64,000 nucleotides of DNA from Hyalangium ruber (GCF_034259325.1 NZ_JAXIVS010000003.1:620001-684000), one strand, 5' to 3'; shown: positions 33,404 to 42,036, counted from the first letter of the stretch. The notes: generated from the letters alone by a model not told the origin. Made by a program: numbers and translations.

Positions 33404-35324
33404 TGGTGCTCCCACTCTGGGTGCCGAGGCCCAGCTGGCCGAAGCCGTTGGAGCCCCAGCTCCACACGGTGCCGTCCGACTTCACCGCCATGGAGTGGAT
33501 GTGGCCCGCGGCCACGAACACCACGTCGCTCAGCCCCTGCACCTGCACCGGCACGGAGCGGTTGGTCGTCGTGCCATCTCCCAGCTGCCCGTAGAACATG
33601 TTGTGCCCCCAGGCCCACACGGTGCCGTCGTCGCGCAACGCCAGCGAGTGGTTCTTGCTCGTGGCCACGGCCAGCACCCCGCTCAGCCCCTGCACCTGCA
33701 CCGGCACGGAACGGCTGACCGAGGTATTGCCATCTCCCAGCTTGCCGTATTCGTTGGAGCCCCAGGCCCACACGCTGCCGTCGTAGCTCAGCGCCAGCGA
33801 GTGGGTCTTGCCCGCGGCCACGGCCACCACCCCGCTCAGCCCCTGCACCTGCACCGGCACGGAACGGTTGACCGTGGTGCCATCCCCCAGCTGGCCGTAT
33901 TCGTTGGAGCCCCAGGCCCACACGCTGCCGTCGTAGCGCAACGCCAGCGAATGGCTTCCCGCGGCGGCCACGGCCGCGATTCCGCTGAGCCCTGGCACCT
34001 GCACCAGCGCGGAGCGGTTGAACGTGGTGCCATCCCCCAGCTGGCCGGAGGCATTGGAGCCCCAAGCCCACACGGTGCCGTCGGAGCGTAACGCCAGCGA
34101 GTGGTCCAGGCCGCCCGCCATGGCCACGGCCCCGCTGAGCCCCAGCACCTGGCGCGAAGAGGAAGAGGCGCTCCCCTTGCCCAGCTGGCCGTATTCGTTG
34201 GAGCCCCAGGCCCACACGGTGCCATCGAAACGCCTCACCAGCGAATGGTCATGACCGGCGGCCACCGCCACGGCTCCGCTCACCGCTCCTTGGATCTGGG
34301 TTGGCACGGGGTGAGGCAGGGAGTCCCTGCTGCCCGTCGCCAGCTCGCCGGAGAAGTTGGAACCCCAACCCCAGACGGTGCCTCCCGAGCGCACCGCCAG
34401 CGCGTAGCCCGAGCCCGCGGACACGGCCGTCGCTCCGCTAAGCCCCTGCACCTGCACCGGTACGAGACGCTCGGTCGTCGTGCCGTCGCCCAGCTGACCG
34501 TAGGAGTTGGCACCCCAACCCCAGACGGTGCCTCCCGAGCGCAGTGCCAGCGAGAAGCTGCCCGCGGAGATCGCCACGATGCTGGTGAGCCCCTGCACCT
34601 GCACCGGCAAGGTCCGGTCTGTCGTGGTGCCATCTCCCAACCTGCCGCCGTAATTGGAACCCCAGGCCCAGACCGTGCCATCCGAGCGCAACGCCAGCGA
34701 GTAGTCCGAGCCCGCGGCCACGGCCAACACACCGCTCAACCCCAGCACCTGGACCGGCGTGGTGCGCTCCAACAAGGTGCCATCTCCCAGGGCTCCGTCA
34801 TCGTTCTCGCCCCAAGCCCAGACAGTCCCCGTGGAGCTCACCGCCAGCGAGTGGCTCGCTCCCGCGGCCACGGCCACGATGCTGCTCAAGCCCTCCACCT
34901 TCACCGGTGTGGTGCGATCGGACCAGTAGCCCGTTCCCAGCTGCCCCTCGAAGCCTCGGCCCCAGGCCCACACGGTACCGTCCGAGCGCAACGCCAGCGT
35001 GTGGTAGTCGCCGGCGTCCACGGCCACCACGCCACTCAGCCCTGTCACCTGCACCGCTGTGGCGCCACCGGGCGTCGTGTCGTTTCCCAGTTGGCCATAT
35101 TTGTCGGAGCCCACGGCCCAGACCGTGCCATCCGGGCGGACGGACACCGAGTGATCCCAGCCCGCGCTCACCAGCAAGCGCGACTGCACGTGCTGCTGGA
35201 CAGCCCCTAATACCTCTTGCTCTGCCGGGGGGCCTTCAGCGGGCAGGCCACAGCCGCTCACCAGCCACAGGCCCAGCCCCAGGCTCAACACGTGTCTCAT
35301 CCAAGAACTCGCACCGCTTTGCAT
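33072..35324 (-). CDS. RCC1-repeat lipoprotein (large)
   Basis: 750 residues from the ATG at 35324, chosen because AGGAG lies 7 bases upstream and a lipoprotein signal starts there (WLVSGC). About thirteen RCC1 blades of ~50 residues follow from about 50 to the end, each with GTVWAWGSN.YGQLGDGTT, VPVQVQGLSG and VAVAAG..HSLAL. RCC1 propellers act in protein-protein contacts; in myxobacteria such lipoproteins are plentiful and unassigned. The blades are very similar to each other, and this kind of array is prone to recombination, in line with the truncated copy of its 3' end at 21.6 kb. It is convergent with the smaller RCC1 gene. Confidence 0.92.
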   Translation of the reverse strand: MQSGASSWMRHVLSLGLGLWLVSGCGLPAEGPPAEQEVLGAVQQHVQSRLLVSAGWDHSVSVRPDGTVWAVGSDKYGQLGNDTTPGGATAVQVTGLSGVVAVDAGDYHTLALRSDGTVWAWGRGFEGQLGTGYWSDRTTPVKVEGLSSIVAVAAGASHSLAVSSTGTVWAWGENDDGALGDGTLLERTTPVQVLGLSGVLAVAAGSDYSLALRSDGTVWAWGSNYGGRLGDGTTTDRTLPVQVQGLTSIVAISAGSFSLALRSGGTVWGWGANSYGQLGDGTTTERLVPVQVQGLSGATAVSAGSGYALAVRSGGTVWGWGSNFSGELATGSRDSLPHPVPTQIQGAVSGAVAVAAGHDHSLVRRFDGTVWAWGSNEYGQLGKGSASSSSRQVLGLSGAVAMAGGLDHSLALRSDGTVWAWGSNASGQLGDGTTFNRSALVQVPGLSGIAAVAAAGSHSLALRYDGSVWAWGSNEYGQLGDGTTVNRSVPVQVQGLSGVVAVAAGKTHSLALSYDGSVWAWGSNEYGKLGDGNTSVSRSVPVQVQGLSGVLAVATSKNHSLALRDDGTVWAWGHNMFYGQLGDGTTTNRSVPVQVQGLSDVVFVAAGHIHSMAVKSDGTVWSWGSNGFGQLGLGTQSGSTSRTPVKATNLSGVAFVAAGATHAMAVKSDGTVWAWGSNERGQRGTGDAYDLYTPKQVSGLSGGLKLAAGELHSMMVGSDGTGWAWGFNDDGQLGNGKPLYIPLPIQSLLN

Positions 35325-35668
35325 CGGAAGACTCCTGATCATGAGGGGTCGAAGGGTGATGCGCCGGCTCCGGGGCTTGTCAGCCAACCCCGCCCGGACG
35401 GCGCCCCCAGACGCTCGGAATTTGCGTAAATTCAAACCCATCTGGAAAAACCAGAAATAATGCGGGTGCGTGGTGAGCGTTGCACGGACGGAACTCCGGC
35501 CATTTCTGCTCATTCGAGCGCAGGAACAGACCAGAGAGCGCAGGTCCATACCGTGTTTTCGCTCCCGGTCTCGGGCCCAATGATGTCGCCGATTCGTTCG
35601 CCCCCTCTCGCCCGGTCGCGCTGTCCGCGCCGCGCCCCGTCTCACCCCTCACCCGGAGTCTCCACACC
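35325..35668. other. Divergent intergenic region
   Basis: 344 bases separate the start of the large RCC1 gene and the isochorismatase-like gene. Both promoters should be here. I find no reliable box, palindrome or small gene in it. Confidence 0.55.
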
Positions 35669-36337
35669 ATGAGCTCGCCCCCTGCCTCCCCCCACCGCGG
35701 CCTCGATGCGCTGCTGACACCCCAGAACACCGTGCTGGTGCTCATCGACCATCAGCCCTTCCAGTTCGCCAACCTGCACAGCCACGAGCCGACGATGGTG
35801 CTGAACAACGTGATTGGGCTGGCCAAGGGCGCCAAGGCCTTCAACGTGCCGACCATCCTCACCACGGTCCTCGAGGAGCGCGGCGGCTACCTCGTGAAGG
35901 GCCTGCAGGACGTCTTCCCCGAGCAGAAGCCCATCGACCGCACTTTCATCAACACCTGGGAGGACAGCCGCGTCGTGGACGCGGTGAAGAAGACCGGGCG
36001 GAAGAAGCTGCTGCTCGCCGCGCTGTGGACGGAGATCTGCCTGGCCATGCCCGCCATTCAGGCCGCGGGTGAAGGCTTCGAGGTCTACGTGGTCACGGAC
36101 GCCTCGGGCGGCGTCAGCGCCGAGGCGCACGACATGGCGGTGCGGCGCATGCAGATGGCGGGCGTGACGCCCATCACCTGGATGGCGGTCATCTCCGAGT
36201 GGCAGCGCGACTGGGCCCGCGAGGCCAGTGTCGCGGCGCTCGCCAGCATCATCGGCGACCATGGCGGCGGCAGCTCCGTGGCCTACGCCTGGGAGATGCA
36301 ACTGCTGGCGGCGGGGCGGGCCAACCAGGGCAGGTGA
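35669..36337 (+). CDS. Isochorismatase-like hydrolase (YcaC type)
   Basis: 222 residues from the ATG at 35669. It has the cysteine-hydrolase fold features: LIDHQPFQ with the catalytic Asp, KKLLLAALWTEICLAMP with the nucleophile Cys, and YVVTDASGGVSAEAHDMAVRRM. The block ending QRDWAREAS is typical of the YcaC branch. These enzymes act on amides, nicotinamide-like compounds or unknown substrates; the true role is open. No signal peptide is present. A broken AraC-type regulator gene follows in the same direction, which may once have controlled it. Confidence 0.9.
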   Translation: MSSPPASPHRGLDALLTPQNTVLVLIDHQPFQFANLHSHEPTMVLNNVIGLAKGAKAFNVPTILTTVLEERGGYLVKGLQDVFPEQKPIDRTFINTWEDSRVVDAVKKTGRKKLLLAALWTEICLAMPAIQAAGEGFEVYVVTDASGGVSAEAHDMAVRRMQMAGVTPITWMAVISEWQRDWAREASVAALASIIGDHGGGSSVAYAWEMQLLAAGRANQGR

Positions 36338-36475
36338 GCAAGCTGTCTTCCCCTGTTCGGGGATAGCGCTCCTCCGTTCTATTGATATCGTCCTCCTGAG
36401 TTCCATTTCCTTCAGGGAGATTCAGGAGGGCGATGTCCGTGGAGACACGCGCGGAGCGACTGAGCCCGCTCAGGC

Positions 36476-37018
36476 TTGGGTGAACGCCTGGAGCAGGCGT
36501 TGAGCTCGGACGCCCTGACCGCGCCGCGCCTGCGCTTCGCCGACGACCGTCTCTGGACACTGATGCGCCTGCTGGCCGGAGCGGTGGAGACCCAGGACCC
36601 CTCCACCCAGCTCTACGGTGACGGGCTGACGACCGCCATCTTCGCCTTGGTGGGTTCTCGTCGTGAAGAAAGCCCCGCGGCTCGCAAGGGGCTGGCGCCT
36701 TGGCAGCTGCGGTGAGTCATCGACTTCCTGGAGTCGCGCCTGCCCGAGCGGGTCGAGTTGTCGAGGTTGGCCGCGCTGGTGGGCCTGTCTCAAGCGCACT
36801 TCAGCCGGGCCTTCAAGGCTTCCACTGGCGTAGCTCCGTATCAATGGCAACTGCAGGCCCGGCTCAAGCGTGCGCAGGAGATGCTGGTGACGACGTCCGC
36901 CTCGCTGGAGCAGGTCGCCGAGGAGACAGGCTTCGCCGACGCGGTGCATTTCGGCAAGGCCTTCCGACGGGCGCATGGCACAACGCCCGCGGTGTGGCGG
37001 CGGGACCGGAAGCACTAG
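36476..37018 (+). pseudogene. AraC/XylS-family regulator broken by an in-frame stop
   Basis: The frame 36476-37018 encodes an AraC-type protein in one reading frame but is interrupted by TGA at 36713-36715 in APWQLR(stop)VIDFLE. After the stop comes the full DNA-binding domain: two helix-turn-helix units (LSRLAALVGLSQAHFSRAFK and SLEQVAEETGFADAVHFGKAF) with the usual GTTPAVWRR end. In intact relatives the stop position is normally Arg, so a single CGA-to-TGA change would explain it. The N terminus is also short and out of frame with a possible beginning at 36432. The C-terminal part could still be made from an internal start (ATG at 36758), but activity is doubtful. Confidence 0.8.
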
Positions 37019-37101
37019 CACGCCTCCACGCGTCGTCGAACCCGAGCCATGTGACTTCATCCCAAGCCGCTCTCGACAGCGTCCCTGTCACGCCTATGCG
37101 T

Positions 37102-37647
37102 CTAGCGTGGCACGATGGCGTCGATGTCGATGTACGTGTCGATCGAGGCCGGGTGCTTCGTGCCGTTGGCGGAGATGTAGATGGTGGTCCGCTGCGTCCA
37201 CGGCACGCTGATGCGCACGCTCTTGCCGTACTCGATCGTCGGGCTGTATTGGTCGACCGAGCCCAGCTGCCGCCACTCACCCGTGACGTTGTTGACCGCG
37301 ACGATGGTGGCGTGCCCGCGGTTGTAGGCGGCGGAGTAGAAGTAGTCGAAGGCGGTCCGGCACTCCAACGAGAAGGACACGGCCTTGTCCATTCCGTACC
37401 AGTGGTTGGGCACATCCTTCGTCCAGCTCAGCGTGCCGTACAGCGCGTTGGGGAATGAAGAGGAGTGAGTCCACGCGCCGGTGTAGGTGAAGTCCACGTC
37501 CGGGCTGTAGCCGGTGTTGTCCTGGATGGTGCCGGCCGGAGTGCAAGCCGCCTCGGCCGTGGCGCCCATTCCCAGCGTGCCAAGTGCGAGCGCCGCCATC
37601 AGCGACTTGACCAGCACCTGACCCGTCTTCACGCTGCGAGAGCTCAT
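37102..37647 (-). CDS. Secreted hypothetical protein
   Basis: 181 residues from the ATG at 37647 (AGAAGGGA upstream). A Sec signal peptide spans 1-34 (LMAALALGTLGMGATAEAA, cleavage after AEA). The mature part has aromatic-rich beta-strand character (DVDFTYTGAWTHSS, WTKDVPNHWYGMDKAVSF, TIYISANGTKHP) with two cysteines (ACTP, LECR) that may form a disulfide. No enzyme motif is visible. The build suggests a small beta-sandwich protein secreted to the periplasm or outside. Upstream there is an inverted repeat TTGGC-7-GCCAA (37697-37713) that could be an operator, but no partner regulator is near. I do not recognise the family. Confidence 0.75.
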   Translation of the reverse strand: MSSRSVKTGQVLVKSLMAALALGTLGMGATAEAACTPAGTIQDNTGYSPDVDFTYTGAWTHSSSFPNALYGTLSWTKDVPNHWYGMDKAVSFSLECRTAFDYFYSAAYNRGHATIVAVNNVTGEWRQLGSVDQYSPTIEYGKSVRISVPWTQRTTIYISANGTKHPASIDTYIDIDAIVPR

Positions 37648-37841
37648 CGTGCGTCCCTTCTACTTGAGGAGTGTGTGAGTATGGTTTTTCGAGTCTAGTT
37701 GGCAATAACCGCCAAACAGGACAAACTCGATATACACTCTCAGTGATGGAGATGCAACACTCCCAGTCACGACACTCTCGTCCCAAAGGCGTTCAGGGTC
37801 ACCGTCGCGCTGCCGTTTCCGCGGGAAGACACCTGGCCGCT

Positions 37842-38576
37842 TCAGGGCCGGGGAGCTGAGAGCAGCAGCTCCCCGAAAAGGGCCAAGTGGCGGCCGGTGC
37901 TCCGGAACTGCTGGTCGATGTTCAGCACCGGGTCGTCATTGATGACGTTGTTGAGGGGCGCATTGGTGATGATGTGATCAATGCCGTCATCGTGGGTCAG
38001 CACCTGATAGTCGCGATCCAGCTCCTGCATCTCCTCGGTGACATCCTGGACGTTGAAGTCTCCCACGACGACCCAGTCCTCCCGGCGGCCAATGCGTGGA
38101 GGCTCCAGCTCGTTCTCGATCTCCTGTTGCAGCTGCGCCACGTGGCCGCGGGCGTGGGTGCCCGCTTCGTTGTGCCACGACAGCAAGCGCAACACGGAGT
38201 CCCCCTGGTTGTTGGGGTGATGCACGTTGAACACCGTCCCCACGGGAGGGCGCGCCTGCAGCAGCGCTCCCTCATGGAAGGCCTCGGGGTGATGAAAGGT
38301 CAGGCCGCCGTCGATGGGGTCGAAGGGGGGCTGCTGGGGCTCGACCACCGCGGGATTGTAGATGACCACGTAGGCGTTCTGGCGCTCCGCCGTGGGCCGG
38401 CGCGGGTTGTTGAAGTCGATGGGAGGGTATTCGTTCCGGATGGCCAACAGCTCGTATCCCGCGCCCGTGACGGCGGCGGACAGTTGCTGGAGACGCGCTG
38501 GATCATTGAAGAGGCTGCGAGGCACCTCCTGCAAAGCCATGATGTCGATACGATGGGCATGGCCAAACTGGATCAA
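37842..38576 (-). CDS. Endonuclease/exonuclease/phosphatase family protein, N terminus apparently lost
   Basis: The visible 244 residues carry EEP-superfamily motifs: DIMALQEVP (catalytic Glu), VVVGDFNV (metal/catalytic Asp and Asn), GIDHIITN and a final GRHLALF (the His is in the usual position of SDH). The opening strand with the conserved Asn of the family (usually W-N) is missing. The frame stays open upstream beyond 38576 (reading RIQPGEHAIRLIQFG), but without a good start, and it runs into the promoter region of the DUF1801 gene on the other strand. The TTG at 38576 is the first possible start here. I read it as truncated at the 5' end by rearrangement; a shortened active form cannot be excluded. 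Confidence 0.7.
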   Translation of the reverse strand: MIQFGHAHRIDIMALQEVPRSLFNDPARLQQLSAAVTGAGYELLAIRNEYPPIDFNNPRRPTAERQNAYVVIYNPAVVEPQQPPFDPIDGGLTFHHPEAFHEGALLQARPPVGTVFNVHHPNNQGDSVLRLLSWHNEAGTHARGHVAQLQQEIENELEPPRIGRREDWVVVGDFNVQDVTEEMQELDRDYQVLTHDDGIDHIITNAPLNNVINDDPVLNIDQQFRSTGRHLALFGELLLSAPRP

Positions 38577-38662
38577 CCGGATAGCGTGCTCACCTGGCTG
38601 GATCCGGCGTTGCTGATGCAGCTCGATTCCACGAAACTCGCCGCAAACGAGAAGGGAGCGAC

Positions 38663-39106
38663 ATGGCCACCGCCAAGGACATCAAGACCCAGCCGACAGC
38701 CGTCAGCGTCAAGGACTTCGTCGCCGCCGTCGAAAACGACACGCGTCGCAAGGACGCCGAACAGCTCCTCAAACTCTTCGCCAAGATCACCGGCTGGAAG
38801 CCGAAGATGTGGGGCCCGACCATCATCGGCTACGGCACGTATCACTACACGTACGACACCGGCCGCGAGGGCGACGCGTGCGTCGTCGGCTTCTCCCCAC
38901 GCAAGGCCAGCCTCTCCGTCTATTGGGGCGGCTGCGAGGGCGACGAGCCCAAGGCGCTCTTCGCCAAGCTCGGCAAGCACAAGATGGGCGCCGGCGGCTG
39001 CCTCTACATCAACAAGCTCGCCGACGTGGACATGGCCGTCCTCGAGAAGATCGTCTCCGGTGGCCTCGCTCACATGAAGAAGAAATGGCCGGTGAAGGGC
39101 TCCTAG
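38663..39106 (+). CDS. DUF1801 domain protein
   Basis: 147 residues from the ATG at 38663 (AAGGGAG at 38648-38654 gives the start). It matches the protein at 21082-21531 along its length: MWGPTIIGYGTYHYTYDTG, VVGFSPRKASLSVYWG, and KHKMGAGGCLYINKLADVD. The N-terminal Lys/Ala-rich tail of the other copy is absent. The two are probably paralogues in the same genome; the sequence similarity is moderate, so the duplication is old. Role unknown. Confidence 0.9.
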   Translation: MATAKDIKTQPTAVSVKDFVAAVENDTRRKDAEQLLKLFAKITGWKPKMWGPTIIGYGTYHYTYDTGREGDACVVGFSPRKASLSVYWGGCEGDEPKALFAKLGKHKMGAGGCLYINKLADVDMAVLEKIVSGGLAHMKKKWPVKGS

Positions 39107-39175
39107 CCCATCACTCCCGCTTTCACCCACGTCGCGGGCGGCAGGAGACCCGGGAGGGAGAACGCTTCCGCGGCC

Positions 39176-40513
39176 CTATTTGGGGGCGAGCCAGCCGGTC
39201 AAGAAGCTGGAGACCGTGGCGATCCCGCCGCCCACAAGGCTGGCCCCGGGGATGGGGAGCGCCGCGACGACGGACCCCGCGGCGGTGATGCTGTCGCCCC
39301 ATTTCTTCCCGATGCTGGTGTTGGGATCGGACCAACTCCTGACGGCCTGCGCGGTATCGAGCGCGGCGATGGCCACGTTCGCTCCCGGCACGAAGCGTCC
39401 CGCGGTCCTGGCGACGCTGGGTACCACCCGCTGGCCGAAGTCCGCGACGACCTGAGCGCCCGTTGCCACGAGGTTCGCAGCGTGCTGCGCGACCTGGCCG
39501 CCGCTGTGCAGCGCGCCAGCGACGTCGCCATTCCTCAGACTGTTGAAGGTCTCGCCCACCTGGCGAGGCGCATTCGCGATCGCGTTGCCCGCCGCGAACA
39601 AGAACCCCCCGGCGTTCAACCCCGCCCCCGCCCTCTCCAGGCCCTGTCTGGCCGTGTCTGGAGTCCTCGGCGTTTCGGGAGCGGGGCCCAACCGGTTCGC
39701 TATCTGCGGCTTGCCGCCGACGTTCTGGACGCCCGGGCCGTGGAATTCGACCCGCCGGGCGACATCCATCTCCTTCTTGGTCGTGGTGGGGGAGCCGTCG
39801 GGGCCATGCAGGCGCAGTCCGTTCTCCGGAACAAAGACGTGAACGACCCTGCCTCTGTAACGGTCCAGGTTTCCTTGCGTGGAATAGTTCCTCGAATGCA
39901 CGTCGAGATCAGTGTGGATTCGCCCATACCTCTGCTCCAGGCCTGCCCGGACCGCCTCGAACTGGGCTCGCTGAGGGCCGCGGGCAACCTCCTGATTCGT
40001 GGACAGGACGTGATTGGGGAGCCTGCTGAGATTGGGCGCACGCCCCATCTTGGCCGTCGTGTTACCCCAGGCCTGCGTGCCTTGCGTGAAGGCATCACCG
40101 ACGTTCCTGACCGGTGAGACGGTCGGAGCGTCCTCTCGCCGTGGCGCTGGGCCGGAGATGGCCTTGGCCTTCGCCGCTTGGGGGCCACCCGTGAGCGCTT
40201 TGCCGGCGGTACCGGTGACGGCGGCTCCGAGCCGGGCCACGGCGCCCTTCACCTTCGCCTTGAAGGGGGACTCCGCCCTCGCCGTGCCCTGCGGCGCCTG
40301 GAGATTGGCCGCCTTCGCCTTCGGCGCGGGCCCTCTCACGAAGGTGCTGCGCCCCGAGAACCCTTTGAGCTTCACCAGGCCAGCCTTCACGCCCACCGTC
40401 TTCTTCGGTGTGACCGGCGGGGGCGGAGGCGGGGGCGGGGGTGGGGGTGGAGGGGGAAGCGGCTTGGGCGGAGGGGGCCTCGGGGGGAGGGGGCGACCAG
40501 TCTTGAGGGCCAA
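39176..40513 (-). CDS. Proline-rich protein with hydrophobic C terminus, effector-like
   Basis: 445 residues from TTG at 40513 (GAGG 8 bases upstream). The first 35 residues are almost entirely proline (13 consecutive Pro residues and similar runs), followed by a basic region (35-170) with motifs such as KAKVKGAVARLGAAVTG. A central domain (about 170-280) contains RYGRIHTDLDVHSRNYSTQ and VFVPENGLRLHGPDG. The C-terminal part (about 290-445) is Ala/Gly-rich with helical hydrophobic segments (FLFAAGNAIANA, VVAALPIPGASLVGGGIATV) that could insert in a membrane. No signal peptide. The pattern (proline head, basic arm, small domain, hydrophobic tail) recalls toxins or effectors. The small protein at 43961 has some shared build. 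Function unknown. Confidence 0.7.
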   Translation of the reverse strand: MALKTGRPLPPRPPPPKPLPPPPPPPPPPPPPPVTPKKTVGVKAGLVKLKGFSGRSTFVRGPAPKAKAANLQAPQGTARAESPFKAKVKGAVARLGAAVTGTAGKALTGGPQAAKAKAISGPAPRREDAPTVSPVRNVGDAFTQGTQAWGNTTAKMGRAPNLSRLPNHVLSTNQEVARGPQRAQFEAVRAGLEQRYGRIHTDLDVHSRNYSTQGNLDRYRGRVVHVFVPENGLRLHGPDGSPTTTKKEMDVARRVEFHGPGVQNVGGKPQIANRLGPAPETPRTPDTARQGLERAGAGLNAGGFLFAAGNAIANAPRQVGETFNSLRNGDVAGALHSGGQVAQHAANLVATGAQVVADFGQRVVPSVARTAGRFVPGANVAIAALDTAQAVRSWSDPNTSIGKKWGDSITAAGSVVAALPIPGASLVGGGIATVSSFLTGWLAPK

Positions 40514-40709
40514 GGGGTGTACCTCAATATGCGTGGGTACCTCCCGGTATACACCATGTACCTACAGGTTACATCCGTTAATTCGATGTATCCGTCGATT
40601 TCGGTGAAAGAGCCTTAGCACGAGGCCTGCGCGCTGGCGGCCCAGCCGGAATGAGCTGGAGTCGTGGCGGAGCCCGTCGCCGTCGGGCCATGGTCGCATC
40701 GGACTACGC

Positions 40710-40737
40710 GGTTTCGGAACTTGACAGTTCCGAAACC
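40710..40737. promoter_or_regulatory. Operator-like palindrome overlapping a -35 box
   Basis: A perfect 11-bp inverted repeat (GGTTTCGGAAC at 40710-40720 and GTTCCGAAACC at 40727-40737) surrounds the consensus -35 hexamer TTGACA at 40721-40726. A TetR-family gene starts 136 bases downstream. Dyads of this kind over a promoter are what TetR repressors bind, so self-regulation or control of the broken aldo/keto reductase gene is likely. The matching -10 is weak. Confidence 0.65.
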
Positions 40738-40756
40738 AAGCAGTACCGAATATTCC

Positions 40757-40792
40757 ATGCGCTACGAAGTCCTCGGAAACAGCGGGCTGTGG
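40757..40792 (+). pseudogene. N-terminal scrap of an aldo/keto reductase gene
   Basis: Just downstream of the palindrome the frame from the ATG at 40757 reads MRYEVLGNSGLW, the common opening of aldo/keto reductases (M-x-Y-x-x-L-G-x-S-G-L), and then leaves the family. Probably the rest of the gene was deleted when the TetR gene came to lie next to it. Confidence 0.5.
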
Positions 40793-40872
40793 ATGTTCGC
40801 GTTCGCAGCCGCTGCTCGCACGACGTTGCCGCACACCGGTCGTCTCCCACCGAGTGACACCCAGGCACGTTG

Positions 40873-41586
40873 ATGAGCGCCGAGACGCAACACCCTGATG
40901 AGGCCGCGCCCGCGCAGCCTGGCCGCAAGCGCGATCCTTCGCTCGACGCGAAGATCCTCGACGCCGCGCTCGACGTGCTCGCGGACGTGGGAGCGGTTGG
41001 CTTGACGATGGACCTCGTCGCCGCGCGCGCGGGAGCCGGCAAGGCGACCATCTACCGCCGGTGGACCTCGAAGTCAGAGCTGATCATCGAAGCCGTCGCG
41101 CAGATGAAGCGCAACCAGATCGATCTCAAGCACCTCCCTGACACGGGCACCCTTCGCGGTGACCTGCTCGGCTTGTTCAAGCCGCAGTCGAACGAAGAGC
41201 GCGACCGGCGGCTGAAGATCATGACCGCGCTTGCCACGCTGCTCTCGCAGGATGAAGCGCTCGCCGATGCCGCGAACGGCGCGGTGGTCGAGCCGTGGGC
41301 GGCAGCCCATCGCGCGCTGATGGAGCGAGCCATCACTCGCGGAGAAATCTCCGCGTCCGCCGACATCGTCACGCTGTCGCAGGTCATTCCGTCGATGGCC
41401 GCATACCGCAGCCTGGTCCAACGCAAGTCGTTCGACCTGGCGTTCCTCGTCTCGATGGTGGACGGCGTCGTCTTGCCAGCCCTCGGCCTTGTTCCCGGGC
41501 ACTCCGGCCGCATCGAATCCTCGTCGCCTCGACGAGCCGGGCGTCGAACACGCTCGAAACCCCGAACCGCAAAGAGAGAGTCATGA
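40873..41586 (+). CDS. TetR/AcrR family transcriptional regulator
   Basis: 237 residues from the ATG at 40873 (TTG at 40870 is an alternative). The N-terminal helix-turn-helix domain (about 20-75) has LDAKILDAALDVLADVGAVGLTMDLVAARAGAGKATIYRRW, here cited only by its key turn GLTMDLVAARAGAGKATIY. The C-terminal domain (80-215) is helical and ligand-binding, and the last 20 residues are basic. The palindrome at 40710-40737 is its probable operator. Stop and start overlap (ATGA) with the next gene for a VOC protein, so the two are co-translated, which suggests that the VOC protein belongs to the same response. Confidence 0.92.
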   Translation: MSAETQHPDEAAPAQPGRKRDPSLDAKILDAALDVLADVGAVGLTMDLVAARAGAGKATIYRRWTSKSELIIEAVAQMKRNQIDLKHLPDTGTLRGDLLGLFKPQSNEERDRRLKIMTALATLLSQDEALADAANGAVVEPWAAAHRALMERAITRGEISASADIVTLSQVIPSMAAYRSLVQRKSFDLAFLVSMVDGVVLPALGLVPGHSGRIESSSPRRAGRRTRSKPRTAKRES

Positions 41587-42008
41587 GCATCGCAGTCACC
41601 CACCACCTCAACTTCCGAGGCGAAGCCCGCGCGGCCCTCGAGTTCTACAAGTCCGTCTTCGGCGGCGACATCGCCATCGTCACGTACAAGGACGCTCACA
41701 ACGTCCAGGTCCCGGCGGAGGCCGATCAGGTGATGTGGGGCCAGGTCGCCGCCAGGAACGGCTTCCGCGTGATGGCGTACGACGTGCCGTCGCGGCAGCC
41801 GTGGGAGCCCGGCAAGAACGCGTTCTTCGTCTCGGTGCGTGGCGACTCGGCCGACGAAATCACCGGGCTTTGGGAGAAACTCGCGTTGGGCGCGACGGTC
41901 GTCGTGCCCCTCGCGAAGTCGGGGTGGTCACCGCTCTACGGGATGCTCAAGGACCGCTTCGGCATCACTTGGGTCCTCGACGTCGCGGTCGAGGCCAAGG
42001 CAGGGTGA
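41583..42008 (+). CDS. VOC (glyoxalase/PhnB-like) family protein
   Basis: 141 residues. The PhnB-type VOC fold is seen in AVTHHLNFRGEARAALEFYKSVFGGDIAIVTY at the start and DRFGITWVLDV at the end, with the duplicated beta-alpha-beta-beta-beta arrangement. The start is at 41583, where ATGA overlaps the TetR gene stop. It may bind metal or a small molecule; no catalytic pair can be fixed. Co-expression with a TetR regulator suggests a role in handling or sensing a toxic compound, which is an inference from context. Confidence 0.9.
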   Translation: MSIAVTHHLNFRGEARAALEFYKSVFGGDIAIVTYKDAHNVQVPAEADQVMWGQVAARNGFRVMAYDVPSRQPWEPGKNAFFVSVRGDSADEITGLWEKLALGATVVVPLAKSGWSPLYGMLKDRFGITWVLDVAVEAKAG

Positions 42009-42036
42009 GCGCATCCTCGAGGCAGTCGGCACGCCT

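Noticed and set aside
40400..40480. G-rich/C-rich run as a possible structured regulatory element
   Set aside because: It is fully explained by the polyproline codons of the leftward gene.
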